From Kapaibacterium sp044224925 (GTDB lineage Bacteria; Bacteroidota; Ignavibacteria; Kapaibacteriales; Kapaibacteriaceae), in assembly GCA_044224925.1 (NCBI GenBank), contig JBGAJM010000002.1, forward strand, positions 1 through 64,000: 64,000 nucleotides of DNA. The letters run 5' to 3'. The position numbers and the translations under genes were made by a program. Numbering within the stretch: position 1 is the stretch's first letter; each line of letters starts with the position of its first letter. This document shows, in pieces, positions 52,826 to 62,511 of the stretch. A model generated the notes under the pieces. The model had not been told where the DNA came from. It ran no database searches and saw only the letters and a program-made list of their open reading frames with translations.

Positions 52826-55800
52826 TTACTTGATCACGACCACTTGCTGCGTAGCGTAGAAGCTACCGGCGTTGATCGTGTACATGTAGACACCAGGCGA
52901 GAGATTCAGCGTTGTGACGTTGAATTCTACGCGGTGAGTGCCTGCATCTGCAAGTTCATTCACAAGTGTTGCAACCGGACGACCGAGAGCGTCGGTCAGC
53001 GAGACGCGAACATTCTCCGTTGTTGGCAAGGCATACGTGAAGGAGACAGCGTCGTTCGATGGGTTCGGTGTAGCAATGCTCAACACGAAGCCACCGGCGA
53101 CGATATCCGAAACACCTACCGGCTTGCGAGCAATGACCGTTACCGATGTGTCGCTACCGCAATTGTTCGTCACGATACAGTTGTAGTTGCCGGTATCGGA
53201 TTCCATTGCGCTGTTGATCGTGTACGTTGCGCCAGTTGCATTCGGGATGGACACGCCATCACGATACCACTGGTAGTTCATTGGTGCCGAACCTGCTGCC
53301 ACAACCGTGAAGGTAAGCGGCGAACCTGGTGTGACCACAACGTCTGTTGGCTCGGTCGTGATCGAAGCAGCAGCATTGACGATCACGTCAGCAGCTGTTG
53401 TCGTGACACTACCGCAGGAGTTCGAGATCATGCAGCTGTACGATGCGGCATCGATGGACGTTGCAGCAGCGACCGTGTAGGTTGCGCTTGTTGCAGTTGG
53501 GATGGCGAACGTGTTGGACATGATCGAAGCTTCGATCGGGTTGTACGTTGCTACGCAATAGTAATCGCCGGCATCTGCTGCAGTAGCATTTGCAATGCGA
53601 AGAACCTTGCCTGCTGCGCCAGTGATGCGTCCACCGTCGAACAGTTGTGCACCACCCTTATACCACTGATACGAGATCGTACCACCGGCGAAGGATGCTG
53701 GGTTCGCTGCGCATTCGAAGACCAACTCTTGACCAGCGCAAGCGCCAGGCGTGTTGTTCTGTGCGGAGATCGTTGGAATGAAGAGGCGTGCAGGACGGGA
53801 TTCTGCGGTACCGCAGTATCCGCGAACGATACATACATACGTGTCGGCTGTGTCGATGGCGCGAATGTCGCGGATCGTGAGCATCGACGATTGTGTACCC
53901 GTGATGCGGCTGTTGTCCGTCAGGTTGGAATCAAGGTAGGTTCCAGGAGCCGAAGCATTGTAGTAGCGCTTCTTCCACTGATAGGTTGGAACGAAGTCCG
54001 TTGGCGAACCGATCGCTTCTGCGGAGATCGTAAGGTCAACCGTGCCACCAATGGCCACTGGCTGGGACGTTGGCTGCGATACAACCTGCGTCGAGCGAAC
54101 AACGATGAGCGTTGCGTCGTTCGAGGACAGAGCTGTTGTCGTTGTTCCATCCGATGCCGTGATATAGCAGGAGTACACACCGGATGCATCGTATCCGACA
54201 TTGCTCATGAAGAGCAGTGCCGATGTGCGACCGATGAGGTTCACGCCGTCTTTGCGCCACTGATAGGTCACGTTCGCGCCAACGGTTGTGTTCGCGATGC
54301 AAGTAAGAGCAATGTCCTTACCAACGCAAGCATACTGGCTCACCGGCTGCTGAACGATCTGGATCACCGGACGGATCTCGTCGGCACCCATGTATGGCTT
54401 CACGCGTGCTTCACCATCGAAGTCCGTTGGGACAACGTTGTTGAGCGTGGAAGAGCCCCAAAGAGCCGTGTTGATCGAGAGGTAGTGAAGATCCGTGTTC
54501 GAAACGTATGGTGCGTTGACAGAAGCAGAGTTCTGATCACGACCGGAACCTGTGCGCCAGTTCGAGATCGGCTTCGCATAGGTTGTCGTTCCAAAGCGAC
54601 CAATGCTCGTACCCGTTGTGAACAGGTTGTTGAAGTCACCGAGGATAGCAGGGTTGAGGTTCGTCGTGTTCGTCGTGGCGCCATTCGTCATGTTGATGGC
54701 AAGTCCACCGTTCGTTCCGGAACCGATGTTCTGGAAGCTGTTATTGATCACATTCGCACCCGAGTTCGGATACGAAGAACGGTCCGTTGTGAGCATGAAG
54801 GCCGATGAGCCCGAGTTCGTGTTCGTGGACTGTACCGAGTTGTGATACACATTGACCGTGTTGAACGTGCCGGCCGTGTTCACGTTGATCCCGTTCGAGA
54901 GAACAGAACCTTGGATCGAGACCATGTTGTTGTAGATCTCACCCGAACCGCCAAAGCCAAGTGTCATGTTGATACCATCACCGCCGCCGACGCCAACAAC
55001 CCAGTTACGGTTGATGCGGTTGTAGCCGGTTGCGTTGGTGATACCGATTCCGAGAAGAGCAGCAGGATTGGCAGCATCGATCGATACCGTATTGCCGGTG
55101 ATCGTGTTGTTACCGCTGGATACTCCGTAGATACCACGGAGATACGTGTTCGTGAGCGTGTTGTTTGCAACGGTCGAAACATCGCAACCCGTCAGGGCGA
55201 TCGGTGTGTTACCGTTGATGAAGGTGTTCCCTGTAAGATTCAGGTTCACCGTTCCATTTGCTGTTACAACGTTCGATGCCGTTGCACCCATAAGGGCAGG
55301 CACCGTGAAGCGGCAACCCGACATGTTGATCGCGTTTCCACCGTTGAACAATGCAACAGAACCATTGACGCTACCGCTGTTCACCGAGAAGGCGATGTTG
55401 CGGAACGTGATCCAGCTTGCGCTGCTCGTGAAGAGGAATGGCGTGTTCGCCCAAACGCTACGCGAGTAGTTCACATCTGCTGCAACGCCCGTTTGCGACT
55501 CGAACGTGATCGTGTTCGCTGCCGAGGAACCGCTGATCGCATTGATAACGAGATGATCGTTGTAGGAACCCGTACGGATACGGAAACGAACAGGACCTTC
55601 GATGCCGGCGGCATTGATGTGACGTACAGCGTCGCGAAGCGTGGTATACGATGTGTTTCCACCCGTTGTACCAACATCATACGTACCGCTCAAACGTGGA
55701 GCAGAATAGAACGTGCGAACGTTGTTGCCAGCAACATTGTCGGCAACGCCATTGACGGTCAAACAGACGATCGAGATCGTGTTCCAAGAATTAGCTGGGA

Positions 55801-56749
55801 AGAAGTAGTTCCCAAGGTTGAACGTCGTAGACGCCAGTGGCGCAAGAGCAGGCTGTGCATAGAACTTCACCGGAACTTGCGTGACACCGTTCACAGACCA
55901 CGTGATGAGCGCAGAGTCGATGTTGTTCGTTCCGCGGTTCTCAAGTGTAACGCGAACCATTTGTGTACCCGATGCATATGGCATCTGTGGTGCGCCCGAA
56001 GAGACCAGAACCGCTGCATCGTTCGTTGTGCGACGTGGGTAGCTGAACGTTGTTCCGGCAACCGGTGTGAAGACCGTTTCCATCGTCACGGCATCCGTGT
56101 TCGTCGAACCGCGTGTGGAGAGGGCCCAGCTTGGCAGCAGGTCGTAGCTTGCACGGCGGTTGAAGAACAGTGCGTTTGAAGAACCACGAAGACCAACTTG
56201 GAAGTTGGCACGTGTGCTCGCGATGCACGAACCGTAAACGATGTCGATCCTGTTCGACGTTTCTGTCAAACGGATCTGGAACGTGTACGACTCGCCATTC
56301 GACGTGGACGGAGCGATCGACATGTCACGATACTGTACCGTGAACACGCGATTCGGTGCCGTACCCGTGGTGACGTAGCTGATCGATGCTCCAGGATTTC
56401 CTTGGAGGTTACCGCCAAGACCCGAGATCACACCATCGGCTGCGCCGGAGTTCGAGATCGGATCGGTGACGCTGTAGGCTTGTGCACCGAACTGAATATA
56501 TCCGTTCGAGGATACGTTCACCGTGGTGTAGTTCGTCGACGCGTAATTGAACGTGAAGCCGATCGGCACCGAAGTGTAATACGAACCGCTGAGTGCTGTT
56601 CCTGTTCCGAGAACAGTGGCACCCGTGATATCCGTATAGGTGTTGACGCCTTCCGAGAACGTGTAGTCAGGCAGCTGCGCTTGCACCTGCGGACCAGCCC
56701 ACAGAGACAAAAGCAACAACGACAGACCAATGGTAGCGCTGCGTAGCAT
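52826..56749 (-). CDS. Giant T9SS-exported beta-helix and Ig-like surface protein
   Basis: This 1307-residue protein starts MLRSATIGLSLLLLSLWAG; GGAGGA upstream of the ATG at 56749 fixes the start. A beta domain is followed near residue 400 by a right-handed beta-helix with many short N-rich turns (GYNRINRNWVVG, NNTITGNTVSID). Several Ig-like domains with the QPVSQYACVGKDIALTC and YQWRKDGVNL or YQWYRDGVSI pattern come next. It ends in a type A sorting domain: ATPNPSNDAVSFTYALP, LTDALGRPVATL and LSPGVYMYTINAG. It is an adhesin or surface-layer type cargo for T9SS. A strong terminator follows. Confidence 0.92.
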   Translation of the reverse strand: MLRSATIGLSLLLLSLWAGPQVQAQLPDYTFSEGVNTYTDITGATVLGTGTALSGSYYTSVPIGFTFNYASTNYTTVNVSSNGYIQFGAQAYSVTDPISNSGAADGVISGLGGNLQGNPGASISYVTTGTAPNRVFTVQYRDMSIAPSTSNGESYTFQIRLTETSNRIDIVYGSCIASTRANFQVGLRGSSNALFFNRRASYDLLPSWALSTRGSTNTDAVTMETVFTPVAGTTFSYPRRTTNDAAVLVSSGAPQMPYASGTQMVRVTLENRGTNNIDSALITWSVNGVTQVPVKFYAQPALAPLASTTFNLGNYFFPANSWNTISIVCLTVNGVADNVAGNNVRTFYSAPRLSGTYDVGTTGGNTSYTTLRDAVRHINAAGIEGPVRFRIRTGSYNDHLVINAISGSSAANTITFESQTGVAADVNYSRSVWANTPFLFTSSASWITFRNIAFSVNSGSVNGSVALFNGGNAINMSGCRFTVPALMGATASNVVTANGTVNLNLTGNTFINGNTPIALTGCDVSTVANNTLTNTYLRGIYGVSSGNNTITGNTVSIDAANPAALLGIGITNATGYNRINRNWVVGVGGGDGINMTLGFGGSGEIYNNMVSIQGSVLSNGINVNTAGTFNTVNVYHNSVQSTNTNSGSSAFMLTTDRSSYPNSGANVINNSFQNIGSGTNGGLAINMTNGATTNTTNLNPAILGDFNNLFTTGTSIGRFGTTTYAKPISNWRTGSGRDQNSASVNAPYVSNTDLHYLSINTALWGSSTLNNVVPTDFDGEARVKPYMGADEIRPVIQIVQQPVSQYACVGKDIALTCIANTTVGANVTYQWRKDGVNLIGRTSALLFMSNVGYDASGVYSCYITASDGTTTTALSSNDATLIVVRSTQVVSQPTSQPVAIGGTVDLTISAEAIGSPTDFVPTYQWKKRYYNASAPGTYLDSNLTDNSRITGTQSSMLTIRDIRAIDTADTYVCIVRGYCGTAESRPARLFIPTISAQNNTPGACAGQELVFECAANPASFAGGTISYQWYKGGAQLFDGGRITGAAGKVLRIANATAADAGDYYCVATYNPIEASIMSNTFAIPTATSATYTVAAATSIDAASYSCMISNSCGSVTTTAADVIVNAAASITTEPTDVVVTPGSPLTFTVVAAGSAPMNYQWYRDGVSIPNATGATYTINSAMESDTGNYNCIVTNNCGSDTSVTVIARKPVGVSDIVAGGFVLSIATPNPSNDAVSFTYALPTTENVRVSLTDALGRPVATLVNELADAGTHRVEFNVTTLNLSPGVYMYTINAGSFYATQQVVVIK

Positions 56750-56983
56750 GGCTCCTCCAAAGTTGGTATGAACTATCAAACTGTTTTCTTTCGACAAATT
56801 TTTCATGCGCAAATGGACGGGCATAGACCCCGTAATGACCCGAAAATACGCGGAGTACCCGTAAAATCAAAGGGTAAACCGCGCCACAGTGTGAATGGAA
56901 GTCCACACCGTGCCACTAAAACACACCCAGACGAGGTGAGTTTTCACAGCAAAGCAGTATCAGCACAAATCATACCAACTTTT
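56750..56983. other. Intergenic region between two surface or secreted protein genes
   Basis: This 234-bp stretch lies between the M1 aminopeptidase stop and the T9SS protein start (both minus strand). It is AT-rich near the T9SS gene and holds GGAGGA at about 56752-56757. I see no hairpin and no complete TAnnTTTG promoter, though CAACTTTG lies close to the ribosome site. Confidence 0.25.
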
Positions 56984-59410
56984 TCATTTGGTAAAGTTCG
57001 CGAGCCGATCACGCTTCCAGCCGGTCTCGGTTCGTGCTGATGCCACGGTGCGAATGAGGGCTGCGTACTGTGTTTGTGCCCGAAAATGTTCCAAAACGGA
57101 CGTGGCCGGACCTGAAAGTCGGTCGTTGAACGAGACCACGGCGTCAAGAAGATTTGTAACCGCCTGCAGAGGAAGGAGGTTACAGCGACGGAGCGCCTCA
57201 AAGGCGTTCTGGCGCGTCCGAAACTCGAAGGCCCGACTGCCATAATCCACTAATTCCTGAAGTGCCGCCGAATCCCCGTCGGCGATCTTCACCTCGAGCC
57301 AGGCGATCCGCATGCGCTCATGCATGCCGTGATCGTTCTTCGTTGCCTCAAGATATCCCGACTTTCCATCAGGGAAGGATGCACAGAGCTTTGTAAGTGC
57401 ATTTTGCTCAACCACATACGACGAATCGCGCAGTAGAGGCTCCACTGCGGACCGCATGGCGGCCGGAATGGTCGGGAAGGCGGCAAGGGCCGAGGAGCGG
57501 ACGTCGGAAGAGCGATCGGACAGGCCGCGTGTGACAATGGCCAGCGCTTCCTCGTTCATTCCGAGTTCAACGGCCTGCTGCACAGCCTCCACCCGCATGG
57601 GGGCGAACGACTCGTTCGACATCACATCCCGCAACAGCGCAATGCGCTCACTGCGATGCGTCGTGTCTCCGCGCATGGACTCCAGAGCATCGAATCGGTC
57701 GATCATGTGCGGCGCCTTCCGTGCCTGAAGCAGACGCTCGTCGAACGACTTGTCGAACGTGACCTTCTTGATCACTATGGAGGAAGGGTCGAAGAGGACG
57801 AAGCCGATCTTGCGTTTTCCCGGATTGGGCACTTCTACAATGGTTCGCTGCCCTTCCACCATGGCCCGTACCGAATCCTTGCTACCATCGGTGTAGTGGA
57901 CCTCGACAGGGATGGGCATGGTGAAGTAGCCCACCACATCGTCGACGTCGTGGATCTGGTCCACCATAACGAGGGTCGATGCCGTGCCGCCCTTCTCCAC
58001 TGCCTGATAGGAGATCTTGTAGTGGGGCTCTCCACCCTTATAGAGCCATTCGTCAAAGAACCAGGTTGGCGTAAGACCGAGCGTATCCTGGAAGGAGAGC
58101 AGGAGGTCGTTGGTCTCGACGTTGCCGTAGGCGTGATGCTTGAGGTAGTGCTGGATGACGCGACGTACCTGCTCTTCGCCAAAGGTGTGACGCATCATGT
58201 CGATCACGGCAGCGCCCTTTGGGTAGACGCGCGAGCTTCCGGCCTTTGGATGGACAATGGGAAGTCGGTCCTTCTCGCTGGCGGCCAACGCTGCCTTGTG
58301 CATTCCTCGCCGTCCCCATTCATAGGCCGCTTCGCCTTGCGTGCGTCGTTTGAAAAGGTGCGGATAGAACGTGGCATAGCTCTCCTGCAACCACGTGCCC
58401 TTGTTGCTGCGCGCCGTGATCAGATCGCCGAACCATTGGTGGGTGAGTTCGTGGACGTTCACGTCGACGTAGTTCCGGTCGATGAAGGCCCGCGCATCCA
58501 CATGGAAGAAGTCACCGAACACCGTTGCCGTGGTGTTCTCCATGGCACCAAAGATGAAGTCCTGCACGGGGATCTGCGAATACGACTCCCAAGGATAGGG
58601 AATGCCGATCTCCTCTTCGAGGAAGTTCATGGCCTCGGCGCTTTGCGCATAGGTGGGCCCGACACGGTCGTGCCACTCGGGGTAGTAATACAAATGCAAC
58701 GGTACGCCGCTCTTGGCAGTGCGTTCTTCAATGCCATACTTGCCGATACCGATCATGACGAGATACGAAGCATGCGGATGCGTCATGCGATAGTGCCATG
58801 TGCGGGTCCCATCGGAATTGTCGACGACGCCGATCTTGGTGCCATTGGACAACACCTCATAGGCACGGTCGAAGGTGACGATGGTCTCGGTGATCATCTT
58901 GTCGTTCATCTCGTCGTACATCGGCACCCAATGGCGGTTGTCGATGGCCTGACCTTGCGTCCAGATCTGTGTTCGCGCGCGATGGGTGGGATCGTCCCAA
59001 CCGGTGAAGTACAGTCCACGTCGTGGCGATGCCTCATACGTGAACGACACACTATCCGTGCGGTCCCACCGCAGCCACGGCTCGGGATAGACGATCACGG
59101 AGGTGTCGGTGGAACGGAAGCGAACCGGTTTTGCGTCGAGCGTGGCCTGCTTGATGGAGATGTCGATGGCATCGAAGACGATGGAATCGACGCGTTGCCG
59201 GAGGACGCGGAAAACGTGCGTGACACGGCCTTTGACCAGTCCGCTCTCCGGCGAGAAGCGCACATCGATGGTCATGCGCTGCATGTCCACGGGATGTTCG
59301 CGCGGCTCGCCCGCAGGGTCGACCATCCGTGTCTCGGTATGGAAATAGGGTTGGGCACTTGCCAACGTCGCCATGCAGGCGATCGCAACGAGGAAGAAGG
59401 GTGTACGCAT
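56984..59410 (-). CDS. M1-family aminopeptidase with C-terminal HEAT-like repeats
   Basis: This 808-residue zinc metallopeptidase has a signal peptide (MRTPFFLVAIACMATLASAQ), the substrate-binding GAMEN motif at residues 289-293, zinc ligands HELTH at 320-324 and Glu at 343 (WLQESYATF). The tail (about 600-800) has HEAT-like helices (RSSALAAFPTIPAAM). M1 enzymes remove N-terminal residues from peptides; this one acts in the periplasm or outside. The start at 59410 is chosen for the signal peptide. No Shine-Dalgarno; a TATCTTTG box lies four bases upstream. Confidence 0.93.
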   Translation of the reverse strand: MRTPFFLVAIACMATLASAQPYFHTETRMVDPAGEPREHPVDMQRMTIDVRFSPESGLVKGRVTHVFRVLRQRVDSIVFDAIDISIKQATLDAKPVRFRSTDTSVIVYPEPWLRWDRTDSVSFTYEASPRRGLYFTGWDDPTHRARTQIWTQGQAIDNRHWVPMYDEMNDKMITETIVTFDRAYEVLSNGTKIGVVDNSDGTRTWHYRMTHPHASYLVMIGIGKYGIEERTAKSGVPLHLYYYPEWHDRVGPTYAQSAEAMNFLEEEIGIPYPWESYSQIPVQDFIFGAMENTTATVFGDFFHVDARAFIDRNYVDVNVHELTHQWFGDLITARSNKGTWLQESYATFYPHLFKRRTQGEAAYEWGRRGMHKAALAASEKDRLPIVHPKAGSSRVYPKGAAVIDMMRHTFGEEQVRRVIQHYLKHHAYGNVETNDLLLSFQDTLGLTPTWFFDEWLYKGGEPHYKISYQAVEKGGTASTLVMVDQIHDVDDVVGYFTMPIPVEVHYTDGSKDSVRAMVEGQRTIVEVPNPGKRKIGFVLFDPSSIVIKKVTFDKSFDERLLQARKAPHMIDRFDALESMRGDTTHRSERIALLRDVMSNESFAPMRVEAVQQAVELGMNEEALAIVTRGLSDRSSDVRSSALAAFPTIPAAMRSAVEPLLRDSSYVVEQNALTKLCASFPDGKSGYLEATKNDHGMHERMRIAWLEVKIADGDSAALQELVDYGSRAFEFRTRQNAFEALRRCNLLPLQAVTNLLDAVVSFNDRLSGPATSVLEHFRAQTQYAALIRTVASARTETGWKRDRLANFTK

Positions 59411-59414
59411 CCGG

Positions 59415-59422
59415 CAAAGATA
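59415..59422 (-). promoter_or_regulatory. TATCTTTG box abutting the M1 aminopeptidase start
   Basis: A perfect TAnnTTTG box on the minus strand lies four bases before the ATG at 59410, with no Shine-Dalgarno between. The divergent fluoride-channel gene starts at 59454. Confidence 0.5.
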
Positions 59423-59453
59423 ACAGTGTGCATCACGAGTGATATATTCCCCG

Positions 59454-59834
59454 ATGCACTGGTCCCTACTCTCGGTGATGGCAGGAGGCGCCATCGGAAG
59501 CGGTCTTCGGTTCGTCGTTGGTCTTGTCATGCCTGTATCGGCGGGCCGATTCCCCTTCACCACCCTCGCCATCAACGTGGTCGGCAGCTTCGTGCTTGGC
59601 GTCGTCAGTGCGATGGCCACACGCACGTCGGTGCTGAACCGCGAGCTCACACTCTTCCTTGGTGCCGGACTGTGCGGCGGCTTCACCACGTTCAGTACGT
59701 TCAGCGTCGAGATGATCAGTATGTGGGAGCTTGACAGAACATGGCCGATGGTCGCTTATGCACTGGCCAGTCTCGTAGGCGGCTTCCTTGCTGCCCTCCT
59801 CGGCATCTCCGTTGTCTCCTCCCTTACACGTTGA
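59454..59834 (+). CDS. crcB: Fluoride channel (Fluc/CrcB family)
   Basis: This 126-residue small membrane protein has four helices and the Fluc motifs: GGAIGSGLRF near residues 11-20, LAINVVGSFVLG near 38-49 with the pore asparagine, and GLCGGFTTFSTFS near 73-85 with the Phe and Thr lining the channel. It lets fluoride leave the cell as a dual-topology dimer. The ATG at 59454 suits family N-termini better than a GTG at 59439. Only 43 bases separate it from the divergent M1 gene, too short for a fluoride riboswitch. Confidence 0.94.
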   Translation: MHWSLLSVMAGGAIGSGLRFVVGLVMPVSAGRFPFTTLAINVVGSFVLGVVSAMATRTSVLNRELTLFLGAGLCGGFTTFSTFSVEMISMWELDRTWPMVAYALASLVGGFLAALLGISVVSSLTR

Positions 59835-59872
59835 CCTTCACCACATCACCTATCATCTTCTAGGGGTTCATC

Positions 59873-60679
59873 ATGGATACCACGAACATCACGTCGTATC
59901 TCCAGACGATAGCGATCGAATACGGGATCAAGATCCTCGGCGCCTTCATTCTCTTCATGGTCGGTCGGTGGGTGATCCACGTGATCGTGAACATCATCCG
60001 GCGAGCGCTCACGAAGCGCGCCGTCGATCTCACACTCCAGCAATACGTGGCCTCCATTGTCACCGTCACGCTGAACATCCTGCTCGTGATCGCCATTCTC
60101 GCACAGTTCGGTGTGCAGACCACGTCGTTCGCGGCCATCATTGCCTCGGCCGGTTTGGCCATCGGTCTTGCCTGGGGCGGACTGCTCGCCAACTTCGCTG
60201 CTGGCGCCTTCTTGTTGATCCTCCGTCCGTTCAAAGTAGGCGAAGTGATCTCGGGCGGCGGCACCACAGGCGTCGTCGAAGAGATCGGACTCTTCACCAC
60301 CACCATCATGCAACCCGATGGAGTGCGCGCCTTCGTGGGCAACAACAAATTGTTCGGCGACAACATCCTCAACCTCTCGGCCACACCGCATCGTCGCGTT
60401 GAGCGCACCATGCAACTGGCGGGCGGTGTGAATGTGGACGATGCCATTGCGCGTGTAAAGGCGGCGCTTGCCACAACGCCCGGAGTCTTGGAAACTCCTG
60501 CATCCGAAGTGTGGGTTGTAGACTTTTCCATGGCCGGCCCCGTCCTTGCGGTTCGTCCGTATTGCAAGCCGTCCGATTACTGGTCCGTCTATAGCAACAC
60601 GAACGATGTCATCCGGCGCGTTGCCGCAGAGGCAGGATACCCTGCACCGGAGAACGCCGTTGTTGTACGACAAAGGTAG
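59873..60679 (+). CDS. Small-conductance mechanosensitive channel (MscS family)
   Basis: This 268-residue inner-membrane channel opens under tension to protect against osmotic shock. Three transmembrane helices are visible (KILGAFILFMVGRWVIHVIV near 20, VASIVTVTLNILLVIAILA near 60, and the pore helix FAAIIASAGLAIGLAWGGLL near 86). Then come LANFAAGAFLLILRPFKVGE and the cytoplasmic vestibule, with VGNNKLFGDNILNLS. Length is typical for MscS. AGGGG precedes the ATG. Confidence 0.95.
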   Translation: MDTTNITSYLQTIAIEYGIKILGAFILFMVGRWVIHVIVNIIRRALTKRAVDLTLQQYVASIVTVTLNILLVIAILAQFGVQTTSFAAIIASAGLAIGLAWGGLLANFAAGAFLLILRPFKVGEVISGGGTTGVVEEIGLFTTTIMQPDGVRAFVGNNKLFGDNILNLSATPHRRVERTMQLAGGVNVDDAIARVKAALATTPGVLETPASEVWVVDFSMAGPVLAVRPYCKPSDYWSVYSNTNDVIRRVAAEAGYPAPENAVVVRQR

Positions 60680-60686
60680 AACGCAT

Positions 60687-61358
60687 ATGTCCCGCACCAC
60701 GATCATCGGTCTTGCACTCCTGCAATTGCTGCTCGCAGCCTGCAGCGCCTCCGGCGGCAACGATTCCCCACCACCTGCATCCACCACCAAGAATTCCACT
60801 ATGTCCACATCCACAACCTCGGTGGCCACCCTCGGCGGTGGCTGCTTCTGGTGTATCGAGGCCGTCTTCCAGCGATTGGACGGCGTCATCAAGGTCGAGA
60901 GCGGCTACTCCGGCGGCTCCGTCGCAAACCCCACCTACAAGGCCGTCTGCGCGGGCACGACGGGTCATGCCGAGGTCACACAGATCACCTTCGATCCGGC
61001 CGTGGTCTCCTATGAGGATCTTCTCCAGGTGTTCTTCGCATCGCACGATCCCACCACGCTGAACCGACAAGGCAACGATGCCGGCACGCAGTATCGCAGC
61101 GTGATCTTCACGCACGATGCAGAACAGGAACGCATTGCGAAGGCCTATATCGCACAACTGACGGCAGCGAAGACGTGGTCGGATCCTATCGTGACCGAGA
61201 TCACTCCCTTCAAGCACTTCTATGTGGCCGAAGACTATCATCAGGACTACTACAATCAGAATGGAACGCAGCCCTACTGTTCCTTTGTTGTGCGTCCGAA
61301 GGTCGAGAAGTTCCTGAAGATGTTTCCCGACAAAGTGAAGAGTTCCTACAAACACTGA
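60687..61358 (+). CDS. msrA: Peptide methionine sulfoxide reductase A, lipoprotein form
   Basis: This 223-residue protein reduces methionine-S-sulfoxide in damaged proteins. It has the active-site GGCFWCIEAVFQ near residue 52, then ESGYSGG, HAEVTQITFDP and QYRSVIF, and the C-terminal HQDYYNQN. The N-terminus (LALLQLLLAACSA) has a lipobox, so this MsrA is anchored in the envelope. The ATG at 60687 has AAGG upstream. It follows mscS by seven bases and precedes the hydrolase gene by six. Confidence 0.95.
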   Translation: MSRTTIIGLALLQLLLAACSASGGNDSPPPASTTKNSTMSTSTTSVATLGGGCFWCIEAVFQRLDGVIKVESGYSGGSVANPTYKAVCAGTTGHAEVTQITFDPAVVSYEDLLQVFFASHDPTTLNRQGNDAGTQYRSVIFTHDAEQERIAKAYIAQLTAAKTWSDPIVTEITPFKHFYVAEDYHQDYYNQNGTQPYCSFVVRPKVEKFLKMFPDKVKSSYKH

Positions 61359-61364
61359 TCCCCC

Positions 61365-62210
61365 ATGCACGCTTCCCTCATCGTTCTGATCGCCATCCTC
61401 ATGACATCTCCACTCGTGCATGCACAACATTCGTGCTGCACAGCACCGTCGTCTCCGTCCATGGCGATGTTCACCACCGACCCGTCGTTCCGCAATGTCC
61501 ACGACGTTCCCGAATCCTACGTGCATAGCGCTGCTGCGGGATCGATGCAAACGGTGAAGGTGAAGGGCGGCGAGGAGGCAGCGGTCTATCGCGTCGACGC
61601 GACGAGTGCCTCCACATCATACGTCCTCGTCGTGCATGAGTGGTGGGGATTGAACGATCACATCAAGCAGGAAGCAGATCGCATCGCGGCATCGCTCGAC
61701 CATAAGGCCACCGTCATCGCCATCGATCTTTACGATGGCAAGGTCACCACAACCCGCGAAGAAGCGGCCGCGGCCATGGGTGCCGTTCGCGAGGACCGTG
61801 CACGGGCCATCATCAAGGCCGTGATCGCTTCGTGCGGACCCAAGGCACACATCGGTACCGTTGGCTGGTGCTTTGGTGGTGGCTGGTCCCTCCAAGCCTC
61901 GCTCCTTGCCGCCTCCCAAGCCGATGCCTGCGTGATCTACTACGGCATGCCAGAGACGAACGTCGCAACGCTCAAGACCTTGCATGCACCGGTGCTCGGC
62001 ATCTTCGCATCGCAGGACAAGTGGATCACGCCGGCCGTGGTCGACACGTTCAAGGCCAACATGAAGGCCGCATCGAAGCTACTCACCGTGAAGATGTACG
62101 AGGCCGATCATGCCTTTGCCAATCCAAGCAATCCGAAGCACGACAAGACCCACGCAGAAGATGCCTATGCTGCCGTGATCGAGTTCTTCCGCGCCCACCT
62201 CGTGCTATGA
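61365..62210 (+). CDS. Dienelactone hydrolase family protein, secreted
   Basis: This 281-residue protein has a signal peptide (LIVLIAILMTSPLVHAQ) and a dienelactone-hydrolase fold: VVHEWWGLNDHIKQEADRIA near 90, nucleophile Cys in VGWCFGGGW near 168, Asp in ASQDKWITP and His in ADHAFANPS. The Cys-Asp-His triad is complete. The family hydrolyses dienelactones and related esters. Its stop overlaps the next gene by four bases. Confidence 0.92.
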   Translation: MHASLIVLIAILMTSPLVHAQHSCCTAPSSPSMAMFTTDPSFRNVHDVPESYVHSAAAGSMQTVKVKGGEEAAVYRVDATSASTSYVLVVHEWWGLNDHIKQEADRIAASLDHKATVIAIDLYDGKVTTTREEAAAAMGAVREDRARAIIKAVIASCGPKAHIGTVGWCFGGGWSLQASLLAASQADACVIYYGMPETNVATLKTLHAPVLGIFASQDKWITPAVVDTFKANMKAASKLLTVKMYEADHAFANPSNPKHDKTHAEDAYAAVIEFFRAHLVL

Positions 62211-62503
62211 AGCTGAAGGATCCCGACGATCCGGACAGTGTGGTGAATCTGAAGAATTTCGGAGAACGCTCGTCCCGTTTGTTGCATGCCATTGGCGTGA
62301 CCACGATCTCGGAAGTGCGAGCACTGGGAAGTGTTGAGGTGTTCGCTCGCATGCGACGTGCGGGTGTGAACGTGTCGACGGTTGTGCTGTGGGCACTGGA
62401 GATGGGTTTGCAGGATAGAGCATACACCGACATTTCGGAACGCGAGAAGAAAACACTGATCAACGAACTACGGATGATCGACCCGACGTTCCGCCGTCGT
62501 TAA
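62207..62503 (+). CDS. TfoX C-terminal-domain-like protein
   Basis: This 98-residue protein resembles the TfoX/Sxy C-terminal domain: LKNFGERSSRLLHAIGVTTI near residues 15-34, LRALGSVEVFARMRRAG-type helix (VRALGSVEVFARMR) and LWALEMGLQDRAY. The domain is a helix-hairpin-helix-like bundle found fused to TfoX N-domains or on its own. It has no N-terminal TfoX domain here. ATGA overlap with the hydrolase gene puts it in that operon. Function unknown. Confidence 0.8.
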   Translation: MKLKDPDDPDSVVNLKNFGERSSRLLHAIGVTTISEVRALGSVEVFARMRRAGVNVSTVVLWALEMGLQDRAYTDISEREKKTLINELRMIDPTFRRR

Positions 62504-62511
62504 CTTGCGTG

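Noticed and set aside
52742..56179. Two long plus-strand frames (688 and 445 codons)
   Set aside because: Both are antisense shadows of the giant T9SS protein and have biased, repeat-like compositions.
59411..59453. Possible fluoride riboswitch before crcB
   Set aside because: Only 43 bases separate the start codons and no pseudoknot-like sequence is seen.
57656..59734. Open frame of 692 codons on the plus strand
   Set aside because: It lies antisense to the M1 aminopeptidase, whose zinc and GAMEN motifs prove the minus-strand reading; its own translation is rich in His, Arg and Cys with no domain, typical of antisense frames in GC-rich genes.
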